DNA of 6,304 bases from an uncultured Lachnospiraceae bacterium (GTDB lineage Bacteria; Bacillota; Clostridia; Lachnospirales; Lachnospiraceae). The stretch spans positions 1 through 6,304 of the forward strand of contig CACZTA010000045.1 in NCBI GenBank assembly GCA_902783935.1, in the 5' to 3' direction. The stretch's first letter is position 1. Each line of letters opens with the position of its first letter. The translations under genes were made by a program, and so were the position numbers. This document shows, piece by piece, positions 5,335 through 6,304 of the stretch. The notes beneath the pieces are model-generated. The model did no database searches, had not been told where the DNA came from, and was given only the letters and a program-made list of their open reading frames with translations.

Positions 5335-6304
5335 TCAGTCTTTCCGCAGACGGACAGCGGAAGCCGCACTCCGCCGCCTGTCGTCATCCATGGCGGCATA
5401 GTGACGGCGGGTGGTGTCGACGTTTTTATGACCGAGGACGTCCGCTACGAGATAAATGTCACCGGTCTCCCGGTAGAGCGCCGTCCCGTATGTGCTGCGG
5501 AGCTTGTGCGGTGTGATATGTTTCGTCGTCGTGACCTGTGAGGCATATTTTTCGACGAGCTTCTCGACAGAGCGGACATTCATGCGTTTTTTCTGCGTCG
5601 ACAGAAAGAGCGCGTGTTCATGGCCGGGCGCCGGCGTCATTGCGCTGCGGACTTCAAGCCACCTGCGGATGGCTGCTTCGACTTCAGCGCCGAAGTAAAC
5701 ATAGGCTTCATTGCCGCCTTTCCGGAAAACCTTGATGCGGTTTTCCCGGAAATCCAGATCTTCAATATCGAGACCGACACATTCCGAGACACGGATGCCG
5801 GTTCCCAGAAGGAGCGTGATCATGGCCAGGTCGCGCTCTTTTGTTTTTTTGTAATAAACAGCTGCCTGCCCCGTGAGCGTTTCGCCGCAGTTCTCTATGT
5901 AATCAAGCAATGCGGCCACTTCCCCGGCATCAAGGCGGACGATCGTCTTGTCGTGGATCTTCGGCATGTCGATCAGGACGGTCGGGTTTGTTTCGATCAT
6001 TTCGTGCCGGTAATAGTAGGCATAGAAGCTGCGGAGGGAAGAGATTTTCCGCTTGAGGCCGCGCTCTCCGTTTGTCAGCGGCCCGCGTCCCTTTGCAGCC
6101 TCTTCTTCCGTGTGGTAAAGACGGAGATATTCCATATATTCGACGATATCCTGCGAAGTGACGCGATCCATGTCTTCAAGTGTAAAATCCCGCAGCTCAC
6201 AGTCCCGGTAGAGGGGGTTGCTCTCCTTCAGGAACTGGAAAAACACGCGGATATCATAGGCATAGGATATTCTGGTCCGGGTGGAGGTCGTCGCTTCCGC
6301 GGCA
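5335..6304 (-). CDS. Tyrosine-type site-specific recombinase (XerC/XerD-like), 5' end outside window
   Basis: This minus-strand gene enters from the right edge and ends at 5335. A GTG at 6246-6244 could serve as a start, but the reading frame stays open to the edge. The residues upstream (TTSTRTRISYAYDIRVFFQF) look like the normal first helices of a SAM-like core-binding domain, so the gene is treated as partial. Counting from the GTG codon, the core-binding domain covers about 1-90 and the catalytic domain about 105-300. All catalytic residues are present: R152 in LLGTGIRVSECVGLD, K176 in KVFRKGGNE, H247 and R250 in TPHKLRSTYG, H273 in LGHKNVDTTRRHYA and the nucleophile Y283. The enzyme should cut and rejoin DNA through a 3'-phosphotyrosine. 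Whether it resolves chromosome dimers, inverts a local switch or serves a mobile element cannot be decided. No repeats or attachment site were noticed nearby. Confidence 0.93.
   Translation of the reverse strand, partial: AAEATTSTRTRISYAYDIRVFFQFLKESNPLYRDCELRDFTLEDMDRVTSQDIVEYMEYLRLYHTEEEAAKGRGPLTNGERGLKRKISSLRSFYAYYYRHEMIETNPTVLIDMPKIHDKTIVRLDAGEVAALLDYIENCGETLTGQAAVYYKKTKERDLAMITLLLGTGIRVSECVGLDIEDLDFRENRIKVFRKGGNEAYVYFGAEVEAAIRRWLEVRSAMTPAPGHEHALFLSTQKKRMNVRSVEKLVEKYASQVTTTKHITPHKLRSTYGTALYRETGDIYLVADVLGHKNVDTTRRHYAAMDDDRRRSAASAVRLRKD

Noticed and set aside
5342..5362. TTCCGC / GCGGAA inverted repeat near the convergent junction as a terminator
   Set aside because: Only six pairs around a 9-base loop, with no T run on either strand after the stem; it lies in recombinase coding sequence.
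6244..6246. GTG as the true start of the recombinase
   Set aside because: The frame is open to the window edge and the upstream residues continue a typical core-binding-domain helix, so the gene most likely begins outside the window.

Overview
The window is a compact, gene-dense piece of bacterial chromosome with moderately high GC. It fits a Gram-positive Bacillota of the class Clostridia, and the style of the proteins suggests a Lachnospiraceae-like organism. The main clue is yggS (ylmE) directly followed by sepF, the Gram-positive division-cluster order. The taxonomic guess below class level is inference from protein style, not a database result.

Layout, left to right. Positions 1-550 hold the 3' part of yggS, a PLP-binding homeostasis protein whose start lies outside the window. 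Positions 580-1296 hold sepF, which encodes an FtsZ-associated division protein with an unusually long, charge-segregated linker. A strong hairpin followed by a T-rich run (1308-1348) lies in the 67-base gap after sepF. Next comes a tightly packed plus-strand operon: aroB (1364-2440, 3-dehydroquinate synthase), lspA (2458-2970, lipoprotein signal peptidase), an rluD-type pseudouridine synthase gene (2963-3886) and an AI-2E/PerM-family membrane protein gene (3898-5328). In this run genes overlap or are separated by 17 bases or less, and Shine-Dalgarno sites sit inside or directly after the preceding gene. On the opposite strand a tyrosine recombinase gene (5335 to beyond 6304) converges on the operon, with only 6 bases between the two stop codons.

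The genes are mostly housekeeping: cofactor homeostasis, septum assembly, aromatic amino acid synthesis, lipoprotein maturation and rRNA modification. They do not form one pathway; the grouping looks like shared growth-linked transcription. No tRNA, rRNA, CRISPR array, insertion sequence or attachment site was seen, and no gap between genes exceeds 67 bases.

No clearly new system is present. The points most worth a second look are an apparent internal duplication in the N-terminal half of SepF, the opposite-charge blocks of its linker, the hairpin between sepF and aroB (a terminator, or an attenuator if a promoter at the end of sepF is real), and the clean convergent boundary with the recombinase.
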